Positions 53,629 to 63,547 of a stretch of 64,000 nucleotides of DNA are shown here, piece by piece. Source of the DNA: Methylobacterium sp. (lineage in GTDB: Bacteria > Pseudomonadota > Alphaproteobacteria > Rhizobiales > Beijerinckiaceae). The position numbers and the translations under genes are program-made. The notes under the pieces were generated by a model that ran no database searches, had not been told where the DNA came from, and saw only the letters and a list, made by a program, of their open reading frames with translations. The stretch's first letter is position 1; each line of letters starts with the position of its first letter. The stretch is from NCBI GenBank assembly GCA_020253445.1, contig JADCBP010000005.1:806001-870000 (forward strand), read 5' to 3'.

Positions 53629-54645
53629 ATGAAGAAACTTCTGATGACGGTCGCGGCTGGCGCGGCTCTTGCGATCAGCGCGAGCGCAGTTTCGGCGCAG
53701 ACCCTCAACCAGGTCAAGCAGCGCGGCGTTCTGCAATGCGGCTCGAATACCGGCCTCGCCGGCTTCGGCCAGCCGGATGCGCAGGGCAACTGGACGGGCC
53801 TTGACGTCGATTTCTGCCGGGCTGTCGCGGCGGCGATCTTCAATGATCCGGCCAAGGTGAAGTTCGTTCCCCTCTCCGCGAAGGATCGCTTCACGGCGCT
53901 CCAGTCGGGTGAAGTGGATCTGCTCGTCCGCAACACCACCTGGACGATGTCGCGCGATACCTCGCTCGGCCTCGAATTCGCGGTTGTGAACTATTATGAC
54001 GGCCAGGGCTTCATGGTGCGCAAGAAGCTCAACGTGAAGTCCGCGATGGACCTCTCGGGCGCCTCGGTGTGCTCGCAGCAGGGCACGACGACCGAACTGA
54101 ACCTCGCGGACTTCTTCCGCGCCAACAAGCTCAAATATGAGCCGGTGATCTTCGCCACCTCCGACGAGACCATCAAGGCCTATGATGCCGGCCGTTGCGA
54201 CGTGTTCACCACGGACGCCTCGGGCCTCTATGCCGAGCGCCTGAAGCTCACGAACCCGGATGACCACATGATCCTGCCGGAAATCATCTCGAAGGAGCCG
54301 CTCGGCCCGTCCGTCCGCCAGGGCGACCCCCAGTGGAACGACCTCATCAAGTGGACCCACTTCGCGATGGTGAATGCCGAGGAACTCGGCGTCTCCAGGG
54401 CCAATGTCGACGAGCAGCTGAAATCCGCCAACCCGGAAATCAAGCGCCTGCTCGGCACCGAAGGCAAGTTCGGCGAAATGCTCGGCCTGACCGATGACTG
54501 GGCCTACCGGATCATCAAGCACGTGGGCAATTACGGCGAAGTGTTCGAGCGGAACGTTGGTCAGGGCTCGCGCCTGAAGATCGCCCGCGGTGTGAACGCG
54601 CTGTGGAACAAGGGCGGCCTGCAATACGCCCCGCCGATCCGCTGA
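53629..54645 (+). CDS. aapJ: General L-amino-acid ABC transporter, periplasmic binding protein
   Basis: The 338-residue product has a signal peptide (to about residue 24, ending VSAQ) and the amino-acid-binding fold: LNQVKQRGVLQCGSNTGLAGFGQPDAQGNWTGLDVDFCRAVAAAIF, DRFTALQSGEVDLLVRNTTWT, and SVCSQQGTTTELNLADFF. It belongs to the AapJ/BztA family, which captures a broad range of L-amino acids. GGGGAGA precedes the ATG. A strong hairpin separates it from the permease genes. Confidence 0.95.
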   Translation: MKKLLMTVAAGAALAISASAVSAQTLNQVKQRGVLQCGSNTGLAGFGQPDAQGNWTGLDVDFCRAVAAAIFNDPAKVKFVPLSAKDRFTALQSGEVDLLVRNTTWTMSRDTSLGLEFAVVNYYDGQGFMVRKKLNVKSAMDLSGASVCSQQGTTTELNLADFFRANKLKYEPVIFATSDETIKAYDAGRCDVFTTDASGLYAERLKLTNPDDHMILPEIISKEPLGPSVRQGDPQWNDLIKWTHFAMVNAEELGVSRANVDEQLKSANPEIKRLLGTEGKFGEMLGLTDDWAYRIIKHVGNYGEVFERNVGQGSRLKIARGVNALWNKGGLQYAPPIR

Positions 54646-54663
54646 GCGGCATCGCCATCATCC

Positions 54664-54696
54664 GGGGGCGCCCCGAGCCTGGGTGCCCCCAATTTT
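54664..54696 (+). terminator. Hairpin between aapJ and aapQ (possible attenuator)
   Basis: GGGGGC (54664-54669) pairs with GCCCCC (54685-54690); the next bases GCCC and GGGT extend the stem. AATTTT follows. It starts 19 bases after the aapJ stop and could end most transcripts there, leaving a smaller read-through for aapQMP. The remaining 264 bases to aapQ hold no other gene. Confidence 0.7.
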
Positions 54697-54960
54697 CGTT
54701 GATCCATCAGACCATGTCGGACATCGTTGCGAATGGTCATTTCCAGACGCGCTCCGGAGGGCAGCCGGCAGTCCGGGATCGGCGAACGAAGGGCTTAGAC
54801 ATTCCGGGGTGCCCCCTTGGGTGGGAGCATCTGGCGTCCGTCGCGGTTTCGGGAGAACCGTGGCCTCTGATGCCGGATCGCGGATGCGTGGTCGGGGTCG
54901 GCGCCCCCTGTGGCGCCGGATCGATGGCGGGGAGAGCCATCGTCTTGGGGAGTGAGATTC

Positions 54961-56163
54961 GTGGCAAGCCAGCAAGCCTCGGCGACCGTTCCGGCTGATG
55001 AGCCGCCGAAGGTCGCGTTCTGGAACGACCCTGCAAAACGGGGTTACGCCTTCCAATTTGTTCTGTTTCTGATTGTCGCCTTCCTCGTCTATGAAGCGAC
55101 GACGAACGCCATCGACAACCTGACCAAGCAGAAGATCGCATCTGGTTTCGGCTTCCTGAACGTCACGGCGGGCTTCGATATCGGCCAGCGGCTGATCGAG
55201 TATTCGAACACCTCGACCTATGGCCGCGCCTTCCTGGTCGGCCTGCTGAACACCCTGCTGGTCGCCTCGATCGGCATCGTGCTGGCGACGTTTCTCGGCT
55301 TCATTGTCGGCATCGCGCGCCTGTCGAGGAACTGGCTCGTGCAGAAGATCGCGACGGTCTATGTCGAACTCATCCGCAACACGCCGCTGCTGCTGCAATT
55401 GCTCTTCTGGTACAACGCGGTTCTGAAAGCCCTGCCGGAAGTGCGCAACAGCGCGGCCCTGCCGGGCGGCGCCTTCCTGAACAATCGCGGCCTGTTCATG
55501 CCGGATCCGAGCTTCGGGTCGAGCTTCCAGTATGTGACCTACGTCTTCCTGCTGGGCTGCATCGCCTTTTTCTTCTATGGCCGCTGGGCGAAGAGGCGTC
55601 AGGATGCGACGGGCCAGCAGGCCCGCTCCCTGCCCGTGGCGATCGGGCTGATCCTCGTGCTGCCGCTGGCGGTCTACTTCCTCGCGGGGCAACCGCTGAC
55701 GCTGACCTATCCCAATCTCGGGCGCTTCAACATCCAGGGCGGATTGCAGATCTTCCCGGAATTCGTGGCGCTGGTCGTCGGCCTCGTCATCTACACGGCG
55801 GCCTTCATCGCGGAAGTCGTGCGCGCCGGCATCCAGGCCGTCAGCAGGGGGCAGACCGAGGCTGCCTATGCGCTTGGACTGAGACCGGGTCCCACGCTGG
55901 ATCTCGTGGTGATCCCGCAGGCGATGCGGGTGATCATCCCGCCGCTCACCTCGCAATATCTGAACCTCACGAAGAACTCCTCGCTCGCGGTCGCCATCGG
56001 CTACCCGGATCTGGTGCAGGTCTTCACCGGAACGGTGCTGAACCAGACCGGCCAGGCGGTCGAGGTGATCGCGATCACGATGCTTGTCTATCTCACGATC
56101 AGCCTTTCGACCTCGCTGTTCATGAACTGGTACAACAGCCGCAAGGCGCTGGTGGAACGCTGA
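54961..56163 (+). CDS. aapQ: General L-amino-acid ABC transporter permease AapQ
   Basis: The 400-residue permease has an N-terminal helix, the HisM-type core (LLNTLLVASIGIVLATFLGFIVGIARLS, VYVELIRNTPLLLQLLFW) and the ATPase-contact EAA loop GQTEAAYALGLRPGPTLDLVVIPQAMRVIIPP. Its length, well beyond the 230 residues of HisQ/M, is typical of AapQ/BztB. The GTG at 54961 is chosen (VASQQASATV); the frame is open upstream to 54910. Confidence 0.94.
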   Translation: MASQQASATVPADEPPKVAFWNDPAKRGYAFQFVLFLIVAFLVYEATTNAIDNLTKQKIASGFGFLNVTAGFDIGQRLIEYSNTSTYGRAFLVGLLNTLLVASIGIVLATFLGFIVGIARLSRNWLVQKIATVYVELIRNTPLLLQLLFWYNAVLKALPEVRNSAALPGGAFLNNRGLFMPDPSFGSSFQYVTYVFLLGCIAFFFYGRWAKRRQDATGQQARSLPVAIGLILVLPLAVYFLAGQPLTLTYPNLGRFNIQGGLQIFPEFVALVVGLVIYTAAFIAEVVRAGIQAVSRGQTEAAYALGLRPGPTLDLVVIPQAMRVIIPPLTSQYLNLTKNSSLAVAIGYPDLVQVFTGTVLNQTGQAVEVIAITMLVYLTISLSTSLFMNWYNSRKALVER

Positions 56164-56173
56164 GGAGGGCGCC

Positions 56174-57334
56174 ATGTCTGAAACCGCAACCTTCTCGGGA
56201 CAATCCGTTGCCTTCGTGCGCGCGACACCGGCCCAGGTCCTGCCGCCGCCCGCCAGCATGGTGGGCGTGCCGGGCTGGATGCGCCAGAACCTGTTCTCCT
56301 CGCCGGCAAACACGGTTCTGACGCTGGCCATAGCCCTGCTGACGCTCTGGGTCCTGCCCGGCTTCATCAGCTTCCTGATCACCGATGCGGTGTGGAGCGG
56401 CGCGGATCGCGAGGCCTGCATCGCCAGGAATGGCGTTGTGCCCGGCGCGTGCTGGGCTTTCGTGCGTGATCGTCTGTCCTTCTTCATCTACGGGTTCTAC
56501 CCGCTCGACCAACGCTGGCGGGTGGACCTGTTCTTCCTGCTCGGCGCGATCGGCGTGGCGTGGATGCTCTGGCAGAAGGCGCCGCGTCGCGACATCGGCT
56601 TCTACTATTTCATCGTGGTGCTGCCGATCGTTTCGTTCTTCCTGCTGAGCGGCTCGTCCATCCTGGGCCTTGCGCCGGTGGATACCGCCCGCTGGGGCGG
56701 GCTGATGGTGACGCTGGTGGTCGCCGGCGTCGGCATCGTCGCTTCGCTCCCGCTCGGCATCCTGCTCGCGCTGGGGCGCCGCTCGAAGCTGCCGGTGGTG
56801 AAGTTCTTCTCGGTGCTGTTCATCGAATTCGTGCGTGGCGTGCCGCTCATCACGGTGCTCTTCATGGCAAACACGATGTTGCCCTTGTTCCTGCCGGACA
56901 ACATCACGGTGGACAAGCTGCTGCGCGCGCTCGTCGGCATCGGCCTCTTCGCCTCCGCCTACATGGCGGAAGTGGTGCGCGCCGGCCTCCAGGCTCTGCC
57001 GAAGGGCCAGTATGAGGGAGCGATGGCGATGGGGCTCGGCTATTGGCAGATGATGCGTCTCATCATCCTGCCGCAGGCGCTGAAGATCACGATCCCGAAT
57101 ATCGTCAACACCTATATCGGGCTGTTCAAGGATACGTCTCTGCTGCTGATCGTCGGCATCTTCGACTTCCTGAAGGCCATCGAGACCGCCCGCGTCGATC
57201 CTCAATGGGCGGCGCCCACCACCTCGGCGACCGGCTATGCCTTCGCCGCGATCGTGTATTTCATCTTCTGCTACGGGATGGCCGTCTATGCGCGCTCGAT
57301 GGAGCGACGGCTCTCCGTGGGCGACAAGCGTTAA
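56174..57334 (+). CDS. aapM: General L-amino-acid ABC transporter permease AapM
   Basis: The 386-residue protein is the partner of AapQ, with an extended N-terminal half, a conserved permease core ([25 protein letters not shown]) and the EAA loop [40 protein letters not shown] lies upstream of the ATG, 10 bases after aapQ ends. It forms the channel together with AapQ. Confidence 0.94.
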   Translation: MSETATFSGQSVAFVRATPAQVLPPPASMVGVPGWMRQNLFSSPANTVLTLAIALLTLWVLPGFISFLITDAVWSGADREACIARNGVVPGACWAFVRDRLSFFIYGFYPLDQRWRVDLFFLLGAIGVAWMLWQKAPRRDIGFYYFIVVLPIVSFFLLSGSSILGLAPVDTARWGGLMVTLVVAGVGIVASLPLGILLALGRRSKLPVVKFFSVLFIEFVRGVPLITVLFMANTMLPLFLPDNITVDKLLRALVGIGLFASAYMAEVVRAGLQALPKGQYEGAMAMGLGYWQMMRLIILPQALKITIPNIVNTYIGLFKDTSLLLIVGIFDFLKAIETARVDPQWAAPTTSATGYAFAAIVYFIFCYGMAVYARSMERRLSVGDKR

Positions 57335-57345
57335 GGAGCATCCCG

Positions 57346-58116
<771 letters not shown>

Positions 58117-58277
58117 GATATCTGCATTGAGAAATCTGGCCCTTCGGCTGCCCGCCAAAGCCGCCTGCCTCCGGCATGTCCCGACAAGGCGCGACATAAG
58201 CGCCCGGGGGGCTATCGCCCGCAAGGCGCCAGGCTCATAAGAAGAAAGGTGAAAATTGCATCGGAAGGGGGAAGCCG

Positions 58278-58898
58278 GTGCCTGCTCTCGACTTTGCCCG
58301 CGCGGCATTGCCGACCTTCTTCACGCTGCTCGCGCTCGTGTATGTCACGCGCATGGCGGGCGCAGAGGCACGCGCCGGTTTCTCGCTGAGCGCCAGCGCG
58401 CGGCCCGGCACGGTGCAGCATGTGACGCATTCCCTGTTCCGCACGCTGCGGCTCGCGATCTGGGGCGTGACCGTCATCCGCGTGCCATTCCCGCAATTCG
58501 ATGCGCAGATCGGTGTATTCCCGGTGCTGATGCATCCGGCTTTGGTGCTCTGCGGTCTCGCCCTGCTGCTCGCCGGTTTCGTCCTGTGTTCCTACGTCCA
58601 TCACTACATGGCGGGCGACTGGCGCACGGGTGTCGAGGAGCGCGCGGAGACGAACCTCATTACCTCCGGCCCTTTCGCAAGGCTTCGGCACCCGATGTTT
58701 CTGGGCGTGGTCATCTCGCAAATCGGGTTTTTCCTTGCCCTGCCTTCGGTCTTCTCGCTCATCTGCCTCGTGGCCGGAATTGTGGCGGTGATCGCGCAGG
58801 CGCGTTTCGAGGAAAAGGAACTGGCCCGCCGGTTTGGTGCGCCATACCTTGCCTATCTCGCGCTGACGCCGGGCTGGCTTCCCCGCCGCGGGGCTTAA
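58278..58898 (+). CDS. Isoprenylcysteine-carboxyl-methyltransferase-like membrane protein
   Basis: The 206-residue protein starts with GTG after GAAGGGGG and has about five hydrophobic helices. Its C-terminal pattern NLITSGPFARLRHPMFLGV...QARFEEKELARRFGAPYLAYLALTPGWLP is the SAM-binding signature shared by ICMT and phospholipid methyltransferases. It may methylate a lipid or isoprenoid-linked acceptor; the substrate is unknown. The last bases overlap the sulfurtransferase gene, tail to tail. Confidence 0.8.
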   Translation: MPALDFARAALPTFFTLLALVYVTRMAGAEARAGFSLSASARPGTVQHVTHSLFRTLRLAIWGVTVIRVPFPQFDAQIGVFPVLMHPALVLCGLALLLAGFVLCSYVHHYMAGDWRTGVEERAETNLITSGPFARLRHPMFLGVVISQIGFFLALPSVFSLICLVAGIVAVIAQARFEEKELARRFGAPYLAYLALTPGWLPRRGA

Positions 58899-59755
58899 TC
58901 CGCCGGCCCGGTTGCGAGTGGCAAATCCTCGCGCGCGCCCCATTCGGCCCAGGAGCCGTCATAGATCCCCTGAACCTCCACGCCCGCGCGGCTCAGCGCC
59001 ATGGCGATGATGGCCGCCGAGACGCCCGACCCGCAAGAGCAGACGACCGGCTTCGAGGGATCGATTCCGCTGGTCGCCATCGCCGCGCGAATCTCCTCCG
59101 GGGATTTCAGCGCGCCGGATTGCGTGACGACATCGAAAGGCAGGTTGCGGCTGCCGGGCATATGGCCGGAGCGCACGCCCGGGCGCGGCTCGGGCGCCTC
59201 GCCCCGGAAGCGCGGGGCGGGGCGGGCATCCACCACCTGCGCGGAACCGCTCGCCAGCGCCGCCTGCACGTCCTGCAAGGCCACGACCATGCTGCGATCG
59301 AGGCTCGCGCGGAAGCTCGCGGCCGGAGGTGAGGGGATGGCGCTCTCCAGCGGGCGATTTTCCGCCTTCCACGCGGGCAACCCGCCCTCCAGAATGCGCA
59401 CATCGCGAGCACCATAGATTCGGAACATCCAGGCCACGCGCGGTGCGGTGAAGAGGCCGAGCTGATCGTAGACGACGATCGTATCGCTCTCGGACAAGCC
59501 CAGCGCGCCTGCGGCACGGGCGAAATGCTCCGCCGTCGGCAGCATGTGCGGCAAGCCGGAGGAGAGATCCGCCACCGTATCGATGTTGAAGAACACCGCA
59601 CCCGGAAGATGCGCCTCGGCATATTCCTTTGGCCCGCTGCGGCCCGTGGGCGGCAGGTGCCAGCTGCCATCGACCACCTTCACCTCGGGCCGGTGATGGT
59701 TCCCGGCGAGCCAAGACGTGGAAACGAACGGGATTTCAGCGAAAAGATTGGCCAT
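58895..59755 (-). CDS. sseA: 3-mercaptopyruvate / thiosulfate sulfurtransferase
   Basis: The 286-residue protein has two rhodanese domains. The first ends near residue 135 (AYAEAHLPGAVFFNIDTVADLSSGLPHMLPTAE, RILEGGLPAWK). The second carries the catalytic Cys241 in CGSGVSA, the loop of mercaptopyruvate sulfurtransferases. It transfers sulfur from 3-mercaptopyruvate to thiols or cyanide. Its ATG begins 24 bases from the AlaX-like gene upstream on the same strand. Confidence 0.92.
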   Translation of the reverse strand: MANLFAEIPFVSTSWLAGNHHRPEVKVVDGSWHLPPTGRSGPKEYAEAHLPGAVFFNIDTVADLSSGLPHMLPTAEHFARAAGALGLSESDTIVVYDQLGLFTAPRVAWMFRIYGARDVRILEGGLPAWKAENRPLESAIPSPPAASFRASLDRSMVVALQDVQAALASGSAQVVDARPAPRFRGEAPEPRPGVRSGHMPGSRNLPFDVVTQSGALKSPEEIRAAMATSGIDPSKPVVCSCGSGVSAAIIAMALSRAGVEVQGIYDGSWAEWGAREDLPLATGPAD

Positions 59756-59779
59756 GGCGGGTGCTCCGGCTTCGTGTGA

Positions 59780-60544
59780 TCAAGCAAACGCGATCCGCAC
59801 GCGGCGGTTCAGCTTGCCCTTCTTCTCGATGGCGGTGACGGCCATCCGGCCGATCTCGCCGGTTCGCCGCACATGCGTGCCACCACAGGGCTGCAGATCG
59901 AGCGGTTTCTCACCCGAACCTGCGATTTCCACGAGCCGCACCGTGCCCGTGCCGCGCGGCGGCTGCACGGACATGGTTTTGACGAGGCCCGGATTGGCAT
60001 CAAGTTCTGCCTCGGTGATGAGCCGGTCGGTCACGGCGGCGTCGGTGGCGATCAGCCGGTTGAGCTCGGCTTCGATCGCCTCGCGGTCGAGCCCCGCCTC
60101 GGGAATGTCGAAATCGAGCCGGCCATCATCGGCATTCACCGCGCCTCCGGTGACGGGATAAGGCAGGACCACGGAAAGCAGGTGCAGCGCCGTATGCACG
60201 CGCATCAGCCGGTGGCGGCGCTCCCAATCGAGCGTGAGCCGCACCTTCCGCCCCGCGAGGCCCGCCGCAACGCCCGGCGGCAGCATGTGACCGATCCGCG
60301 TCTTGGCGGGATCGAGAAAGCGCACTTCCGTGATGGGCAGAACCTCTCCGGAGGAACATGTGATTCGACCATGGTCGGCCGGCTGCCCGCCCGACGCTGC
60401 GTAGAAGAGCGTCGCATCGAGGATGAGGAAATCACCCGCAGCGCCCAATCCCGTCGCCTCTGCCTCCCGTGCATAGGCATCGTCACGGAAGATCATCTCA
60501 GTTGCCGGAAACGTGGATATCATTTCAGTCGGTTCGGGAATCAT
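59780..60544 (-). CDS. Alanyl-tRNA editing protein (AlaX-like)
   Basis: The 254-residue product has the editing-domain zinc site: His117 and His121 (HTALH), Cys220 and His224 (CGGTH). It lacks the AlaRS catalytic and tRNA-binding parts. Free-standing AlaX proteins hydrolyse Ser- or Gly-tRNA-Ala. Starts at 60544 or 60523 are both possible and neither has a clear ribosome site. It is upstream of sseA on the same strand. Confidence 0.9.
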   Translation of the reverse strand: MIPEPTEMISTFPATEMIFRDDAYAREAEATGLGAAGDFLILDATLFYAASGGQPADHGRITCSSGEVLPITEVRFLDPAKTRIGHMLPPGVAAGLAGRKVRLTLDWERRHRLMRVHTALHLLSVVLPYPVTGGAVNADDGRLDFDIPEAGLDREAIEAELNRLIATDAAVTDRLITEAELDANPGLVKTMSVQPPRGTGTVRLVEIAGSGEKPLDLQPCGGTHVRRTGEIGRMAVTAIEKKGKLNRRVRIAFA

Positions 60545-60731
60545 GGATCAAGCTCGCGCGGCCGCGCTGGCCGTTTTGGTCAGGCACAAGGCATGGACAA
60601 GGCATGGCATGCCAGCGGCCTGCGGCGCAAGCACCGGCCGGGGCGGGTTGCCGTGGAGCGGTTCGGCTGCTCTGCGTCAATCGGCGGAATTGAGTGGGAA
60701 AGGCTGGTCGGGTATGAAGCGTTATTGATTG

Positions 60732-60760
60732 TGATCCAGCGCCAAAAGTCTCGCGTAGAG
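60732..60760 (+). promoter_or_regulatory. Candidate sigmaE (ECF) promoter
   Basis: TGATCC (60732-60737), an 18-base spacer and TAGAG (60756-60760) resemble the TGATCC...TAAGA promoters of the RpoE-ChrR regulon described in Rhodobacter sphaeroides, with a perfect -35 and a near -10. Transcription would start near 60767, which suits the ATG at 60844 better than the one at 60775. Confidence 0.5.
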
Positions 60761-60843
60761 CAGCGTAATCGATAATGTCTGACACCTCTTCGGAGTATAA
60801 GGGCTTGAATCAGCATTCGCCATTGCAGGTGCGGGGTTCCGCC

Positions 60844-61476
60844 ATGGACGCGTTGCTCGCGGCCTTCGCTTCCGGCGGCCTGCCGAAATCCCTGCATGCC
60901 CTGGTTGGCTCGCATCTCGAGCTCAATCCGGATAGCCGTGTTTATGTGCATGCGCTTGAAACCGCGCTCGCTTCCTCCGTGGATGAGGTCGAGCCCGTGA
61001 GCGTGAAGAACCGTCTTGCGCGTCTTGACCAGATCTTCTCGGCCGAGCCGGTGAAAAGCCGGTTGAGCGGCGATCATCGCTCCGATGCAGCCCCGTCGGA
61101 TGAGCCCAGGGCGCTGCGGCATTTCCTGGGCCGGAGCATCGAATCCCTGGAATTCCGCACGGTCCTGCCGGGCGTGAAGGAATGCCACATCGAGACCGAT
61201 GACCGCACTACGGCCATCCTCTATCGCATCCGCGGGGGCAAGAAGATGCCTCAGCACACGCATGAGGGTTCGGAAGTGACACTCGTCATCCGTGGGGCGT
61301 TCCGCGACGAAACCGGGTATTATGGCCGCGGGGCGGTCGCGATCACCGATGAGCATGTCGACCATACGCCGGTTGCGGTCGAGGGCGAGGAATGCCTGTG
61401 TTTTGCGGTGATGGATGCCCCGTTGCGCCTCACCGGCCCCATCGGAAAGTATCTCAACCGCTTCATCCGGCACTGA
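60844..61476 (+). CDS. Stand-alone ChrR-like protein with intact cupin and degenerate zinc-binding N-domain
   Basis: The 210-residue protein from ATG 60844 (AGGTGCGGGG upstream) matches ChrR in length. The N-terminal helix pair DALLAAFASGGLPKSLHALVGSHLELNPDS aligns with the anti-sigma domain, but the two zinc cysteines after the histidine (HxxxCxxC) are Asn28 and Ser31, and the N-terminal His ligand is missing. The C-terminal cupin keeps all four ligands: His138, His140, Glu144 and His174. No sigma factor gene adjoins it. It may sense through the cupin only. An upstream in-frame ATG at 60775 would add 23 residues. Confidence 0.82.
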   Translation: MDALLAAFASGGLPKSLHALVGSHLELNPDSRVYVHALETALASSVDEVEPVSVKNRLARLDQIFSAEPVKSRLSGDHRSDAAPSDEPRALRHFLGRSIESLEFRTVLPGVKECHIETDDRTTAILYRIRGGKKMPQHTHEGSEVTLVIRGAFRDETGYYGRGAVAITDEHVDHTPVAVEGEECLCFAVMDAPLRLTGPIGKYLNRFIRH

Positions 61477-61480
61477 CGCC

Positions 61481-62260
61481 GTGAGCGTGGCGCGGCCCCA
61501 GAAGCCCTCGGATGGTCTGTTCTGGATCACCGGGGCCAGCTCCGGCATCGGGCGTGAACTGGCGCTGGAATGCGTGCGGCGTGGCTGGCGCGTGGTCGTG
61601 ACCGCCCGGCGTGCGGACGAGCTCGAGGCCTTGGCCCGCACCTCGCCCGTTCCGAACGCGATCATTCCCGCCCCCTGTGACGTGACCGATGAAGTCGCCA
61701 TGCGCGCTCTGGTGACGGAGATCGAGGCAAGACACGGCAGGATTGCCCGCGCCTTTCTCAATGCCGGCGTGTTCTACCCGGTGGAGATCGAGCCTTTCGA
61801 TACCGCGAAATATCACAAGAGCTTCGCGGTCAATCTCGGCGGCGTCGTCAATGCGCTGGGGGCAATCGTGCCGGGTATGCTCGTGCATGGCGGGCAGATC
61901 GCGGTCAATGCCAGCGTCGCGGGCTATACCGGCATGCCGACCTCGGCGGCCTATGGCGCCACGAAGGCCGGCCTGATCAACATGGTCGAAAGCCTGAAAT
62001 TCGATGGCGATCGGCGTGGAATCCTGTTCCAGCTGGTCAATCCCGGCTTCGTGGAAACGCCGGCAACGGCGCAGAACGCCTTCGAGATGCCCTATCTGAT
62101 GCCCGTGGACGAGGCCGCGCGGCGCATCGCCGATGGCCTCGATGACGGGCGTTTCGAGATCTTCTTCCCCCGCCGGTTCGCCTGGCAGCTGAAGTTCCTC
62201 GCAATTCTGCCCTATCGTGTCTATTTCTGGATCATGAAGCGCTCGACTGGTGCGCATTGA
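61481..62260 (+). CDS. Short-chain dehydrogenase/reductase
   Basis: The 259-residue product has the SDR cofactor motif WITGASSGIGRELA, NAGVF, the catalytic Ser-Tyr-Lys set (NASVAGYTGMPTSAAYGATKAG) and a C-terminal hydrophobic tail (FLAILPYRVYFWIM), which may attach it to the membrane. The GTG at 61481 lies 4 bases after the ChrR-like stop, so the two form one operon. SDR genes of this type occur in the sigmaE/ChrR lipid-modification regulon. It converges with the CFA-like gene. Confidence 0.88.
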   Translation: MSVARPQKPSDGLFWITGASSGIGRELALECVRRGWRVVVTARRADELEALARTSPVPNAIIPAPCDVTDEVAMRALVTEIEARHGRIARAFLNAGVFYPVEIEPFDTAKYHKSFAVNLGGVVNALGAIVPGMLVHGGQIAVNASVAGYTGMPTSAAYGATKAGLINMVESLKFDGDRRGILFQLVNPGFVETPATAQNAFEMPYLMPVDEAARRIADGLDDGRFEIFFPRRFAWQLKFLAILPYRVYFWIMKRSTGAH

Positions 62261-62305
62261 GCGGCGTGGGCCGGGAAAGGCAGGGCCATGGCCCGCCCGG
62301 GTCCT

Positions 62306-63547
62306 TCACATCTTGCGATAGACCAACTGGTGGACGTCGATCGAGCCCGCATCGAAGCCGCCCTCGCAATAGCTGAGATAATACCGCCATAACCGGCGGA
62401 AGCGATCGTCGAAACCGAGCGGCTGCAGGCGCGGCCATGCGGAATCAAAGCTCGCGCGCCATTGCCGAAGCGTTTCCGCGTAATCATGGCGGATCGAAAG
62501 ATCGGACTGGCTCGCGAAACCGTGGCTGCTTGAAAGCTCCGCGAGTTTGCCGGGCGAGGGCAGCATGCCTCCCGGAAAGATGAAACGGCGGATGAAATCG
62601 ATGTTCCGCCGGTAATCCTCGAAGAACCGATCCGCGACCGTGATGATCTGCAATCCGGCCGTGCCGCCGGTCTTCAACCGGTCGCGCAGAGTGGAGAAAT
62701 AGCTGTTCCAGTAGCTTTCGCCCACGGCTTCGAACATCTCGATCGAGCCGATGCGGTCATAGGTGCCGCGCTCGTCACGGTAATCCTGGAAGCGGATTTC
62801 CACCTGCTCCGAGAGGCCCGCATTCTGGATGCGCTTCTGCGCATATTCGAACTGTTCGCGACTGATGGTGAGCGCGGTGACTTTCGCGCCGCGTTCACGC
62901 GCGAGGAATTCCGCGAAGCCGCCCCAGCCGCAGCCGATTTCCAGCACATGCTCTCCGGGCTTCACACCCATGTCGTCGGCAAGGCGACGATATTTCCGCT
63001 CCTGCGCGCTGGAAAGATCGTTGTCGCCCGGCGAAAAAATCGCCGAGGAATAGGTCATCGAGCGATCGAGCCATTCCCTGTAGAAGCTGTTTCCGAGGTC
63101 GTAATGCGCGGAAATGTTGCGCTTCGAGCCGGATTTCGTGTTCCGGTTCAGGAAATGCAGCACCTGGAAGGCGAAACGTGCCAGGGGCGAGCGCGCCAGG
63201 AAATTGGCGGTGAGATCCTCGTTGATCGCGAAGATCTTCACGACTTCGGTAACATCCGGGCTGTTCCAGTCGCCATCGCCATAGCTGTCACCGAGGCCGA
63301 CATCACCGGCGAACATCACGCGGCGCGCGAAACGCCAGTTTCGGATGAGAATTTCGGCCGTTGGCCCAGGCTGGCCGGTATCCACCATGAAAACCCGGCC
63401 GTCGGGCAATGTGACCGTCAGCGAGCCCACGCTCAGCCCCAGCGCGAAACGCAGCATTTCGCGGCTGGCGCGCGGCACGAAACGGGTCTCGGCGGCGAAA
63501 TTGGCGTCCGTCAGGCGGATGGGCGCCTTCGTCGACTTATCCTGCAT
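62306..63547 (-). CDS. Cyclopropane-fatty-acid-synthase-like methyltransferase
   Basis: The 413-residue enzyme has an N-terminal lipid-presenting domain, SKRNISAHYDLGNSFYREWLDRSMTYSSAIF, the SAM motif VLEIGCGWGGFAEFLA, SIEMFEAVGESYWNSYF and a C-terminal CEGGFDAGSIDVHQL. It methylates unsaturated acyl chains of membrane phospholipids. The ATG at 63547 overlaps the DUF1365 stop by 11 bases, so they are coupled. Such genes with DUF1365 and SDR neighbours belong to a membrane-lipid stress cluster. Confidence 0.93.
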   Translation of the reverse strand: MQDKSTKAPIRLTDANFAAETRFVPRASREMLRFALGLSVGSLTVTLPDGRVFMVDTGQPGPTAEILIRNWRFARRVMFAGDVGLGDSYGDGDWNSPDVTEVVKIFAINEDLTANFLARSPLARFAFQVLHFLNRNTKSGSKRNISAHYDLGNSFYREWLDRSMTYSSAIFSPGDNDLSSAQERKYRRLADDMGVKPGEHVLEIGCGWGGFAEFLARERGAKVTALTISREQFEYAQKRIQNAGLSEQVEIRFQDYRDERGTYDRIGSIEMFEAVGESYWNSYFSTLRDRLKTGGTAGLQIITVADRFFEDYRRNIDFIRRFIFPGGMLPSPGKLAELSSSHGFASQSDLSIRHDYAETLRQWRASFDSAWPRLQPLGFDDRFRRLWRYYLSYCEGGFDAGSIDVHQLVYRKM

